From an uncultured Clostridia bacterium (GTDB lineage: Bacteria; Bacillota; Clostridia; Christensenellales; Borkfalkiaceae): a DNA stretch of 64,000 bases. Positions 29,772-38,299 of the stretch are shown here, piece by piece. Location of the stretch: positions 18,977 to 82,976 of the forward strand of contig CAJOMP010000001.1 of assembly GCA_905235785.1 (NCBI GenBank), read 5' to 3'. Position 1 is the stretch's first letter. Each line of letters begins with the position of its first letter. A model generated the notes under the pieces. It saw nothing but the letters and a program-made list of their open reading frames with translations, searched no databases and had not been told where the DNA came from. The translations under genes were made by a program, and so were the position numbers.

Positions 29772-30052
29772 AAGACGATTTTAATCCCGTAGATTATTTT
29801 GATAGTGCAATAGAATCGGGTGATTTTATTGAATTTTCATATAAAAATGTTATTTATGTTATAAGCCCGCTTTATAAAGAAGAAAATGATTATAAATTTT
29901 CTGGTTTTTCTGTGGGGAAATATGACAGTGATAATAATAGGGCAGAAGATAAAGAATTTTGTAGTATTGACGATTTAAAACAAAATTGTTATATTGACGG
30001 TGTAAATATAATCGATGCTATCTCCAACGCCGATTATATTTGTGAAAATTAG
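29768..30052 (+). CDS. Small acidic hypothetical protein (94 aa), immunity/antitoxin-like by position
   Basis: ATGA overlap with upstream ORF; acidic composition; translationally coupled. Confidence 0.5.
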   Translation: MKDDFNPVDYFDSAIESGDFIEFSYKNVIYVISPLYKEENDYKFSGFSVGKYDSDNNRAEDKEFCSIDDLKQNCYIDGVNIIDAISNADYICEN

Positions 30053-30059
30053 TTTTTTG

Positions 30060-30082
30060 ATACTTTTTTTCAAAAAAAGTAT
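30060..30082. repeat. Perfect 11-bp inverted repeat ATACTTTTTTT-C-AAAAAAAGTAT
   Basis: Directly read; follows the stop of the 94-aa ORF. Confidence 0.7.
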
Positions 30083-30118
30083 AATAGCCCTTATCACCCA
30101 GATAGGAGCGGGAACGAA

Positions 30119-30319
30119 ATGAAAAAAGAGAATAAAAGTAAAAGCGGGAAGAACACTCTTTCCGCTTTATTAGCCCGCTTTAACGAGTATAAAGAAAAAC
30201 AAAAAGAAAAGACGACGCGTAAGAGCGGTTTAGCGCCGGCGCGTCGTCTTTTTTGTTTTCGAATTGTAGGGAAAATAAAAAAATTTTGTAATTTACTTGC
30301 TTTTTCCTTCAATAGGTGA
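30119..30319 (+). CDS. Small basic hypothetical protein (66 aa), uncertain
   Basis: AGGAG 10 nt upstream of ATG; contains the hairpin 30207-30252, so coding status is doubtful. Confidence 0.3.
   Translation: MKKENKSKSGKNTLSALLARFNEYKEKQKEKTTRKSGLAPARRLFCFRIVGKIKKFCNLLAFSFNR
30207..30252 (+). other. Large hairpin: candidate single-strand origin or terminator
   Basis: Perfect 13-bp arms AAAAGACGACGCG / CGCGTCGTCTTTT, 20-nt loop containing TAGCGC (similar to ssoA CS-6 TAGCG(T/A)); T-run follows. Confidence 0.5.
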
Positions 30320-30322
30320 TAA

Positions 30323-30344
30323 AATAAAAGCAATCGGTTAACTA
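30323..30344. repeat. 22-bp inverted repeat, right copy (AATAAAAGCAATCGGTTAACTA)
   Basis: Exact reverse complement of 27020-27041. Confidence 0.85.
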
Positions 30345-30375
30345 TGCGTAAAATGACGGTTTTACGCATAGATAA
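30338..30375. repeat. attR-like dif-type site (inverted arms, 6-bp spacer)
   Basis: CTATGCGTAAAA-TGACGG-TTTTACGCATAG perfect 12-bp arms (30342-30353 / 30360-30371), extending to 15/16 matches outward. Confidence 0.75.
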
Positions 30376-30561
30376 CTTATATTTTTAATTATAAAGGGTA
30401 AAATCAACGCTGTCAACCGAATTTTAAAAATAAATTGATTTTGTTATATAAATTTTAGTTTTTTCGCTATAATTTATGTCAGTCAAGTACGCTTAAAAAA
30501 ATCAATTGACTAATTCGCTATATTATTGTATAATATATTAAAAATTTATAGGAGTTTGTCT

Positions 30562-31779
30562 ATGGAAAATCAGCCGGCAATAAGCAGCGATCTTATTCGC
30601 GGTCATATAGACACGATTATTCTCCATACGCTTTTGGAAAGCGACAAATTCGCGCAGCAAATCAGCGACGCGATAGAATCAAAAAGTGAAAACGAATATA
30701 AAATCAATCAGGCGACTTTATACAGTTCGTTAAAAAGGCTTGAAACTTTAAAGTTGGTTTCGTCGTACTGGCATGACTATGACGATGGTCGTCGCAAGTT
30801 TTTTAAGATAACGGATTCAGGCAAACAAACTGTCGAAAATAATTTGTCTTCGTGGACGTATTCGCGCTCTGTTCTGGATAAATTGATGGATCTTTCGCCC
30901 ACTCCCGTTTTTATCAATAGTACCTTTAAAAAAGCCGAAAACGACTCCGTTTCGGTTTCAATTGTAAAAGAAAACGAAAAACCGACTCAAAATGATGCGG
31001 TAATGTTTAATAACTCGCATGTGATACGCGAAACTAAAACGGAAGAACCGATTAAAAATACAATCAATGAAGAACACGAACGCAATTTTAGGACTATTTT
31101 AAATGGTCTTATACAGATTTCGGAGCGTAGCGCACATACAGAATCGCCGCAAAACGTGATTGAACCGCTTGTTCCGATTGCAGATAATGCAAAAACTGAC
31201 GGCGACGTGATGAAATTCAATGAAACAATTGACGAAACGGACTACAATGCAAATAAAACTAATTTTAACGGAAAAATCGATTACGGCGATTTAACGTTAA
31301 AGGCCGAAAAAGAAGGATATTCTGTAAGAATTTCTTCAAAAGATTCGGCAAAACCGCACGGAAATATACTGCGCAATAAACTTAATTTTGTTACTGCCGT
31401 TTTAGTATTTATTGCGGCTTTAATAGAATTCGGTATATTGTATTTTATTTTTTCAAACGCCTTTACTGCGCCGTCAGTTATAATATTAAGTGCGATTTCG
31501 TTAATCCCGCTTTTGATTTTTGCGATTATTTATTTTGCAAATCGCGGCAAATTATTCAATGGGAAAATATCTGCCGACAGTATTTTGATTACCGCAATAA
31601 TCGCGTTTAACTTGATTTTAATAACACTTGCAATCGATTTTTTGATTGAAATAGATTTTTCCGATACGTCGATTTTGTTATCAGCGTTGATTCTTCCCGT
31701 AATTTATTATTTAGATGCCGTTTTGTTTTTCACTTTCAGATTTGTTCTGTCATCGCGTAAGGCATTTTATTGTAAATAA
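30562..31779 (+). CDS. PadR-family transcriptional regulator with C-terminal transmembrane region
   Basis: N-terminal PadR wHTH (ISSDLIRGHIDTIILHTLLESDKFAQQISDAIESKSENEYKINQATLYSSLKRLETLKLVSSYW...GRRKFFKITDSGKQ); several hydrophobic stretches from ~residue 275; start set at ATG 30562 after GGAG. Confidence 0.8.
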   Translation: MENQPAISSDLIRGHIDTIILHTLLESDKFAQQISDAIESKSENEYKINQATLYSSLKRLETLKLVSSYWHDYDDGRRKFFKITDSGKQTVENNLSSWTYSRSVLDKLMDLSPTPVFINSTFKKAENDSVSVSIVKENEKPTQNDAVMFNNSHVIRETKTEEPIKNTINEEHERNFRTILNGLIQISERSAHTESPQNVIEPLVPIADNAKTDGDVMKFNETIDETDYNANKTNFNGKIDYGDLTLKAEKEGYSVRISSKDSAKPHGNILRNKLNFVTAVLVFIAALIEFGILYFIFSNAFTAPSVIILSAISLIPLLIFAIIYFANRGKLFNGKISADSILITAIIAFNLILITLAIDFLIEIDFSDTSILLSALILPVIYYLDAVLFFTFRFVLSSRKAFYCK

Positions 31780-31799
31780 TTTTTAATTTGTTTAAAATG

Positions 31800-31832
31800 T
31801 AAGCGCCGTAGAAATTTTTTCTACGGCGCTTA
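31800..31832. terminator. Bidirectional terminator
   Basis: TAAGCGCCGTAGAAA-TTT-TTTCTACGGCGCTTA between convergent padR and rluB. Confidence 0.85.
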
Positions 31833-31845
31833 AAACTTAAATAAT

Positions 31846-32550
31846 TTATAACATTCTTAAATATTCTATTTCTTGCGCTGATAATTTGCGCACTTCTCCG
31901 CGATTTAAGCCGCTTAAAGTCAAATCCCCTATCTTTATCCGTTTTAAAAATTCGACGTTATTGCCTATCGTTTCTATCATTTTACGAATTTGGCGATTTC
32001 TGCCTTCGGTTATCGTAATATGTAGTTTTGCGCCCGCTTTTGTGGATTCTATAAATTTTACCGAACATTTTTTTGTTTTTACTCCGTCTATCACTACGCC
32101 TTGACGAAGTAAATTGATATCTTTATCAGATACGGGTCTTTCGGTTTTTACAAGATAAGTTTTCGGAATTTCGTTTTTAGGATGCGTTAATTTAAAAGTC
32201 AATTCCCCGTCGTTTGTGAAAATCAATAGCCCTTCGGAATCGTAATCGAGTCTGCCGACAGGAACTACTCGCTTAATGTTTTGCGGCAATAATTCCATTA
32301 CCGTTTTTCTGCCCTTGTCGTCTTTGACCGTACAAACGTAACCTTTCGGTTTATTCATCATATAATAATCAAACGTATTAGATATACTTAACTTTCTACC
32401 GTTTACTGTTACGGAATCTGAAAATTCGTCTATATCCTGCCCGATAAAGCAGACTTTTCCGTTTACTTTAACCTGCCCTTCTTCAATAAGTTTGTCAGCG
32501 TTTCTGCGCGAACAAACGCCGCTTTCCGCCAAAAATTTGTTTATTCTCAT
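31846..32550 (-). CDS. rluB: Pseudouridine synthase RluB/RsuA family
   Basis: S4 domain MRINKFLAESGVCSRRNADKLIEEG; VGRLDYDSEGLLIFTNDGEL; EGRNRQIRKM. Confidence 0.93.
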   Translation of the reverse strand: MRINKFLAESGVCSRRNADKLIEEGQVKVNGKVCFIGQDIDEFSDSVTVNGRKLSISNTFDYYMMNKPKGYVCTVKDDKGRKTVMELLPQNIKRVVPVGRLDYDSEGLLIFTNDGELTFKLTHPKNEIPKTYLVKTERPVSDKDINLLRQGVVIDGVKTKKCSVKFIESTKAGAKLHITITEGRNRQIRKMIETIGNNVEFLKRIKIGDLTLSGLNRGEVRKLSAQEIEYLRML

Positions 32551-32579
32551 ATTTATGCCTTTTTACGGTTTTTATATTA

Positions 32580-33662
32580 CTATACTATGGTATATATTTT
32601 TTCCGTAAAAATCAAGTTATTTTGACAATAAATTTTAACAAATCCTATTTCGGTGTCCTTAATTGTGCCGTTTTTGATTATTTCCGGCAGTTCATATACG
32701 ATTTTTACATTTTCCGTTTCGCTTTTATTAAGCGGCAACACAATATCTTTCTTTATATAAACTCCGCATAAATCGTCTGAATTTTCAACGGGAATAAAAT
32801 CTATTATATTTTCACTTTTCACAAGTTCGTGCATATCGAAAGTGTCAAATGCGTCCTGTAAAATCGACTTGGAGCGTTCAAACATCGGCCCGCAATTCAA
32901 TACAACGCTGACAATTTCCATACCGTTTCTTTCAGCGCTGCTGACAAGGCATCTGCCCGCTTTTTTTGTAAAGCCCGTTTTAATACCCGTAGAACCTTGA
33001 AATTCTTTAAGCATTTTGTTTTTATTTATTAAAAGTCTTTCCGTACCGTGAGTTGAAAACGGTATTTTGATTTTTTGTGTAGAAACTATTTCTTTAAAAG
33101 TCGGATTCTGTATAGCGTAGCAAGAAATAAGTCCCAAATCGTATGCGGTTGTATAATGATTGTCGTTATGCAAACCGTGCGGATTGACGAAATTACTCTC
33201 CGTAGCGCCGATTTTATGCGCTGTTTCGTTCATCAATGTCGCAAATTTATCTATACTCCCCGAACAATGCACGGCAAGCGTTTCTGCGCAGTCGTTTCCG
33301 GAGCGTAACATTAAGCCGTACAATAAATCTCTGACGCTTAATTTTTCACCCGTTTCAAGATAAATACTTGAACCTTCTACCCCTACGGTTTTTGCGCCGA
33401 CCGTTATAATTTCGTCTAAATCACAGTTTTCTATTATGACTATCGCCGTTAAAATTTTTGTCGTACTTGCCATGTATTTTTTTTCGTGGATATTTGACCC
33501 CGCAAGAACGCGTTTTGACGACGCTTCCATAACTATCTCGCTCGATGTTCCCGCATTAAAATCTTTTACAGCAAAAGCCGCGTTTGTGTTTTTTGTAAAA
33601 AACGGGTCGAGAAGGCAAACAAAAGCAAGAACGGCAATTAAAAAACGGATAAATTTACTCAT
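32580..33662 (-). CDS. D-alanyl-D-alanine carboxypeptidase (peptidase S11)
   Basis: YMASTTKILTAIV (SxxK), LRSGNDCAE (SxN), GIKTGFTKKAGRC (KTG); start set at 33662 after AAGGTG. Confidence 0.9.
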   Translation of the reverse strand: MSKFIRFLIAVLAFVCLLDPFFTKNTNAAFAVKDFNAGTSSEIVMEASSKRVLAGSNIHEKKYMASTTKILTAIVIIENCDLDEIITVGAKTVGVEGSSIYLETGEKLSVRDLLYGLMLRSGNDCAETLAVHCSGSIDKFATLMNETAHKIGATESNFVNPHGLHNDNHYTTAYDLGLISCYAIQNPTFKEIVSTQKIKIPFSTHGTERLLINKNKMLKEFQGSTGIKTGFTKKAGRCLVSSAERNGMEIVSVVLNCGPMFERSKSILQDAFDTFDMHELVKSENIIDFIPVENSDDLCGVYIKKDIVLPLNKSETENVKIVYELPEIIKNGTIKDTEIGFVKIYCQNNLIFTEKIYTIV

Positions 33663-34032
33663 TATTATCACCTTTTTGTAATTTTTCAAAAAAATCGCTC
33701 ACTTTATCTATTACGGAATCGATATTCCCCGTTCCTATCGACAAAACTTTGTATCCACCATCGCTCTTAATTAAAAATCCGCAAGGTTTTACGGATACGA
33801 TCGTGCCGTTCCCCGCAGAAAAAGGCAAATCCGAACCACTTTTGAAAATCGTAGTTTTTCCGTATTCACCCCCGCCTGCTAACACGCCGAACGTTACTTT
33901 TGAAACGGGTATAATACAGTCGCCCGTGTCCGTTTTAACGGGCTGACCCACAACTGTGTTTACGTCGACAAGGTTTGCCATGTTTTTCAGAGCGTTTTCC
34001 ACAATGTCATTTATTCTGTTTTCCGATTGCAT
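33655..34032 (-). CDS. ytfJ: GerW family sporulation protein YtfJ
   Basis: VNTVVGQPVKTDTGDCIIPVSKVTFGVLAGGGEYG. Confidence 0.9.
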   Translation of the reverse strand: MQSENRINDIVENALKNMANLVDVNTVVGQPVKTDTGDCIIPVSKVTFGVLAGGGEYGKTTIFKSGSDLPFSAGNGTIVSVKPCGFLIKSDGGYKVLSIGTGNIDSVIDKVSDFFEKLQKGDNNE

Positions 34033-34546
34033 TATATATTTTCTCCGATAAAATTCCTACTATAATAACTATTACGTCTATTAAGTTAAAAACCGTTTTT
34101 AACCTTAAATACGCTTCTAAAATGTTAACCCCTTCATATATGTTAATGTTGTTTTTTAGTTTTAAAAAAGGTTTATATGCGTTTAAAGCGGCGCATACGG
34201 GGACATTTGCAACGTTGAGCGAAAAAATCAAAGCAAGCGACGCAAAAGCATCTTCGTTTATTCCTATATTGAAAATCGTTTCAACGGATAATATGTTTAT
34301 ATTTTTTATTTTAGGCATTTTCCCGCGAAAGTTTAATGTTGGCAATAAACCTGTACTATAAGGCTTTTTAAACGTTTTTTTAACCGTTACTTGTGTGCCG
34401 ACTAATTTAGTATTGATTTTATATAAAGTTATGCCGAATATCGATATTGCAATGCACGCTGTTTTTTCCTGCCATTTTGCGCTTAGATAGACGGAAGAAA
34501 AAAACGGAAAAATCAATATAGAAATTACAATCAGCATTACAAGCAC
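34007..34546 (-). CDS. DUF2953-like membrane protein (YtfI-like)
   Basis: N-terminal hydrophobic segment, position adjacent to ytfJ, YLRLKTVFNLID region. Confidence 0.55.
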   Translation of the reverse strand: MLVMLIVISILIFPFFSSVYLSAKWQEKTACIAISIFGITLYKINTKLVGTQVTVKKTFKKPYSTGLLPTLNFRGKMPKIKNINILSVETIFNIGINEDAFASLALIFSLNVANVPVCAALNAYKPFLKLKNNINIYEGVNILEAYLRLKTVFNLIDVIVIIVGILSEKIYNAIGKQNK

Positions 34547-34583
34547 TCTAATAATATTTGCAAAGAAAACATATTTATACCGA

Positions 34584-34618
34584 TAAGCCCCCGACCGAAA
34601 ATTTCGGTCGGGGGCTTA
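34584..34618. terminator. Hairpin terminator
   Basis: TAAGCCCCCGACCGAAA-A-TTTCGGTCGGGGGCTTA between scpB and the DUF2953-like gene. Confidence 0.8.
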
Positions 34619-34660
34619 AAATCATTAGTATTTAAATAATTATTTTTTTAAGTAAAAGCG

Positions 34661-35389
34661 TTATATTTTATCTAACTCTTCTCCTTGCAAAAAGTCGGGA
34701 ATATCTTCTTCGGAAATATCCGGAAGTTCAAACTCTTCGGTTTTTTTGTCCGCACTTTTCGCGCTGTTATCGCCTGCATCCGCTGTGTCAACCGTTGCGG
34801 CGACTTCTTCGGTGTAAACGTCTTTTTTGTAAAGATAATTTTCGTCGTCAATAGGTCCGTGAATAAGTTGTATTCTGTTTATGAGTTCGTCATAATCGGG
34901 CAACTCGTCGAGAGAAGATATCTGAAATCGCTTTAAGAACTTATCTGTTGTTCCGAACATTACGGGTCTGCCAACTGCGTCTTTACGTCCAACCGGTTCA
35001 ATCACGCCAAGTTCCAAAAGTTTTTGTACGGCATATTCGCTGTTACCGCGTATTTCTTCAAGATCGATACGCGTAACCGGCTGCTTGTAGGCGATTATAG
35101 CCGCTACTTCGAGCATGCTTTTTGACAGTTCTTTTTCTTTTATGGGATTAAGTACCGCCGATACGTCTTCCGCATACGCGGGGTTAGACGAAAATTGCAA
35201 TTTTTTATTGAATTGCAAAAGTTGTATTCCGCTGTCGCCAGAATATTTTTGCTTTAAGTCGTTGATTGCCGCTGTTATCTGTTTTTCTGATAGACCGAGT
35301 TTTTCCGCAATATCCGATATTGCGACTTGCGTTCCCGAAACAAATAATATCGATTCAATTATATTCGTCAATTTCTCCGAGTTCTTCAT
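34661..35389 (-). CDS. scpB: Segregation and condensation protein B
   Basis: IIESILFVSGTQVAISDIAEKLGLSE; AYKQPVTRIDLEEIRG; GRPVMFGTTDKFLKRF. Confidence 0.94.
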   Translation of the reverse strand: MKNSEKLTNIIESILFVSGTQVAISDIAEKLGLSEKQITAAINDLKQKYSGDSGIQLLQFNKKLQFSSNPAYAEDVSAVLNPIKEKELSKSMLEVAAIIAYKQPVTRIDLEEIRGNSEYAVQKLLELGVIEPVGRKDAVGRPVMFGTTDKFLKRFQISSLDELPDYDELINRIQLIHGPIDDENYLYKKDVYTEEVAATVDTADAGDNSAKSADKKTEEFELPDISEEDIPDFLQGEELDKI

Positions 35390-36125
35390 TTCTGTCGTCC
35401 CTTAACGTTAAAGTTATATCTTCAAACATACCGTTTTGTTCAACGGTGATATATTGCAATTTTAAAAGTTCCAGCATTGCCTGAAATGTAGTTATCAATT
35501 CGTTTTTCGTGTAATGCGCGGAAAACATTTCAAAAAAACTCGCGCTTTTACGTTCTAATAAAACGTTTCTGATTTCGTCTACCTTATCTTTAACGGTAAA
35601 AACTTCTTTCGGTATTTCTTTTAGAACGTGCGCCTGCCGAGTTTTATCTTCCACTCGCATCAAAAGTTTAGAAAATGCGTTGATAAGTCCTTCTAAATTA
35701 AAGTCGCTGTAAACGATTTTCACTTCACCGACGGTCTTGTCCGGTTCTTTGTAAAAACGCAGTACGTTTTCCTGTTGCTTTAATTTTTCGCTTGCGTCTT
35801 TGAATAATTTATATTCTTCAAGTTGGCGTATAAGCGCTTGTTCCGCGTCTTCCGCGTTATCATCCAAAATTTCGATTTTCGGCAATAACGATTTAGACTT
35901 GATTTCCAAAAGCGTCGCCGCCATATTGAGATATTCGCTCGCCTTGTCGACGTCGAGCACGGAAACGCCGTTTATATACGCCAAAAACTGTTCGGTAACT
36001 TGTGAAACAAAAATATCTTTTATTTCGATTTTCGCTTCTTTAATAAGATGTAAGAGAAGATCCAACGGGCCTTCGAAATTAGCGAGTTTAGTCGAATAAT
36101 CAACAACCGATTCAAATTCAGCCAT
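35355..36125 (-). CDS. scpA: Segregation and condensation protein A
   Basis: FEGPLDLLLHLIKEAKIEIKDIFVSQVTEQFLAYI; start set at MAEFE (36125). Confidence 0.94.
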   Translation of the reverse strand: MAEFESVVDYSTKLANFEGPLDLLLHLIKEAKIEIKDIFVSQVTEQFLAYINGVSVLDVDKASEYLNMAATLLEIKSKSLLPKIEILDDNAEDAEQALIRQLEEYKLFKDASEKLKQQENVLRFYKEPDKTVGEVKIVYSDFNLEGLINAFSKLLMRVEDKTRQAHVLKEIPKEVFTVKDKVDEIRNVLLERKSASFFEMFSAHYTKNELITTFQAMLELLKLQYITVEQNGMFEDITLTLRDDRNEELGEIDEYN

Positions 36126-36787
36126 CAGAAAATCAACCCCCAAAATGCACCGATAGGTATGCTTATCACGTTTACAACGTAATTTATCGCAATGCCGAGA
36201 ACGTCAAGATAATATAATCCTGTAATATCTGCAATAAAACTTAATAAAATCAACGCGTATAAAATGTAAATACCGTAAGTTTTGTAATTATAATAAAATT
36301 TGTTTCTGCGCTTTATAAAACAATCAATTACTCTGTAACCGTCCAGCGGATATATAGGAATAAGATTAAACACGCAAAAAACAAGACTTAACCTGACGAC
36401 GTATAACAATGTATTTTGCAAAACCGCTGTGAAAAGTCCGAATTCAGGCACGTATACCGACAAGTAAAAAAGCGGTAAAAAAACAAAAGCGGTCAGATAA
36501 TTTGCCGCGACTCCGGCAATTGAAACCAAAAAACTGTCGAGTTTATAATGCTTGAAATTCGCCGGATTTACCGGAACGGGTTTTGCCCAACCGAAACCCG
36601 CAACAACAAACATAATAAGTCCCGTAATATCGAAATGAGCGAGCGGATTAAGAGTATATCTGCCGCTGACGCGCGGCGTAAAGTCGCACGACTTATCGGC
36701 AACGAACGCGTGCGCGAATTCGTGCAAAGGAAGGACGATTAAAAGCGCTAAAAATATGGAAATATATCTTATTATTCTTTCTGTCAT
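36125..36787 (-). CDS. Site-2 protease family (M50) membrane metalloprotease
   Basis: LPLHEFAHAFVAD (HExxH), FNLIPIYPLDGYRVID. Confidence 0.9.
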   Translation of the reverse strand: MTERIIRYISIFLALLIVLPLHEFAHAFVADKSCDFTPRVSGRYTLNPLAHFDITGLIMFVVAGFGWAKPVPVNPANFKHYKLDSFLVSIAGVAANYLTAFVFLPLFYLSVYVPEFGLFTAVLQNTLLYVVRLSLVFCVFNLIPIYPLDGYRVIDCFIKRRNKFYYNYKTYGIYILYALILLSFIADITGLYYLDVLGIAINYVVNVISIPIGAFWGLIF

Positions 36788-36898
36788 TTTATATTACTCG
36801 AATTTATATAAAATTATTATATAATATTAAGCGAAAAATTGCAAGAAAAAACGCTTGATTTACAAGCGTTTGAAGTTTGACGTTTAATTGTATAAAAA

Positions 36899-38215
36899 CT
36901 ATATATCGTTGCGGACAATATCGTTAAAGTCTTGTTTTTTTACGCACAAATAAGATTTTCCGTTTTCGACCATAACGACGGGCGGAATAAAATTACGGTT
37001 ATAGTTGCTTGCCATCGAATAATTGTACGCGCCTGTCGAAAGGACGGCAACAAGTTCGCCTTCGCGCATTTCGGGAAGAAAAACGTCTTCTGCTATAATA
37101 TCGCCGCTTTCGCAACATTTCCCCGCAATTGTGTATTTGATTTGCGGTTTATCTTGCAATCTTTCTGCGGCAACCACAGAATATTTTGCCTGATAAAGCG
37201 CAAATCTCGGGTTCTCAAACATCCCGCCGTCGATTGAAAGATAATTTTTAAGTCCCGAAATTTTTTTAATTCTTCCGACGGTGTAAAGCGTTATACCCGC
37301 TTCGCCGACAATCGACCGTCCAGGTTCTAATATAAGATACGGTTTTTTAATTCCTTTTTTATAAACGCTTTCGTTTAACCGTTCGCAAACGGTTTTCACA
37401 TAATCGGCATAATCTTCGGGAGTAAATTTAGGATCACCGTCAGCGTAATATATGCCGAAGCCACCGCCGAGATTTAACACCGAAAGATTTGCGTGATAAA
37501 CATCGGTTATTTTCTTATAATAGTCGGTCATTTTATCTACGGCAATGCCGAAAGACGTTTTTTCAAAAATCTGCGAACCTATATGACAATGCAAACCGCA
37601 AAAATCGATACAGTCTGCGGCAACCAGCCTTTTTGCAGCAATATCAGCGTCGCCGTTTTCGATGGAAAATCCGAACTTCGAGTCGGGTTTTGCGGTCTGA
37701 ATATAATGGTGAGTATGCGCTTCTACGCCGGGGTTTACCCTGAGCAATACTTTTTGACGGGTTTTAAGTTCCTTGCAGATTTTAATTATATCGTCGATTT
37801 CGGATAAAGAGTCAATAACAATATATCCGATTTTATTTTCGACAGCATACTTTAAATCGGCAAAACTTTTATTATTTCCGTGAAAACACATATTTTCGGA
37901 ATTAAACCCTACTGAAAGCGCAGTAAACATTTCGCCCGTAGAAACAACGTCCGCGCCAAGCCCCATATCGCCGACTATACGGTAAATTTCTTTGCAACTG
38001 AACGCTTTTGACGCGTAAAAAATCTTCCCGAAACCACCGTAATGTTTATCAATGCTTTCGGAAAAAAACTTACATATATTCTTAATATACGCTTTATCGA
38101 AAACATATAAGGGCGTACCGTATAAAGACGCCAGGTCTTTTACGTCTACGCCCCCGATTTGCAAATGTCCGTTTCCGTTTACAGACAAAGTATCTCTTGT
38201 ATTCATATTGCCCAC
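36899..38215 (-). CDS. lysA: Diaminopimelate decarboxylase
   Basis: FYASKAFSCKEI (PLP Lys), GLHCHIGSQIFE, LNLGGGFGIYY, EPGRSIVGEAG. Confidence 0.95.
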   Translation of the reverse strand: MGNMNTRDTLSVNGNGHLQIGGVDVKDLASLYGTPLYVFDKAYIKNICKFFSESIDKHYGGFGKIFYASKAFSCKEIYRIVGDMGLGADVVSTGEMFTALSVGFNSENMCFHGNNKSFADLKYAVENKIGYIVIDSLSEIDDIIKICKELKTRQKVLLRVNPGVEAHTHHYIQTAKPDSKFGFSIENGDADIAAKRLVAADCIDFCGLHCHIGSQIFEKTSFGIAVDKMTDYYKKITDVYHANLSVLNLGGGFGIYYADGDPKFTPEDYADYVKTVCERLNESVYKKGIKKPYLILEPGRSIVGEAGITLYTVGRIKKISGLKNYLSIDGGMFENPRFALYQAKYSVVAAERLQDKPQIKYTIAGKCCESGDIIAEDVFLPEMREGELVAVLSTGAYNYSMASNYNRNFIPPVVMVENGKSYLCVKKQDFNDIVRNDI

Positions 38216-38299
38216 CGCATCTTTTTTCTTAATTTTAACAGTTAAAATCAGCGGTTGTCAATAATTAAGCGATATTTTTTACTTATACAAGATATAAGT

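Larger units (their letters stand above)
26874..30356 (+). mobile_element. Integrated rolling-circle replicon (~3.47 kb), candidate Xer/dif-exploiting element (IMEX-like)
   Basis: 15-bp flanking direct repeats, 22-bp internal inverted repeats (27020-27041 / 30323-30344), Rep_1-type HUH Rep with dso-like sequence, small accessory ORFs, location beside a tyrosine recombinase gene. Confidence 0.75.

Noticed and set aside
30094-30369. Minus-strand 91-aa ORF at the right end of the element
   Set aside because: Overlaps the hairpin, the inverted repeat and the att site; composition looks like antisense of the A-rich plus strand
25761-30560. Prophage or large ICE
   Set aside because: No capsid, terminase, portal, relaxase/T4SS or lysis genes; only ~3.5 kb between the att-like repeats, and core genes on both sides
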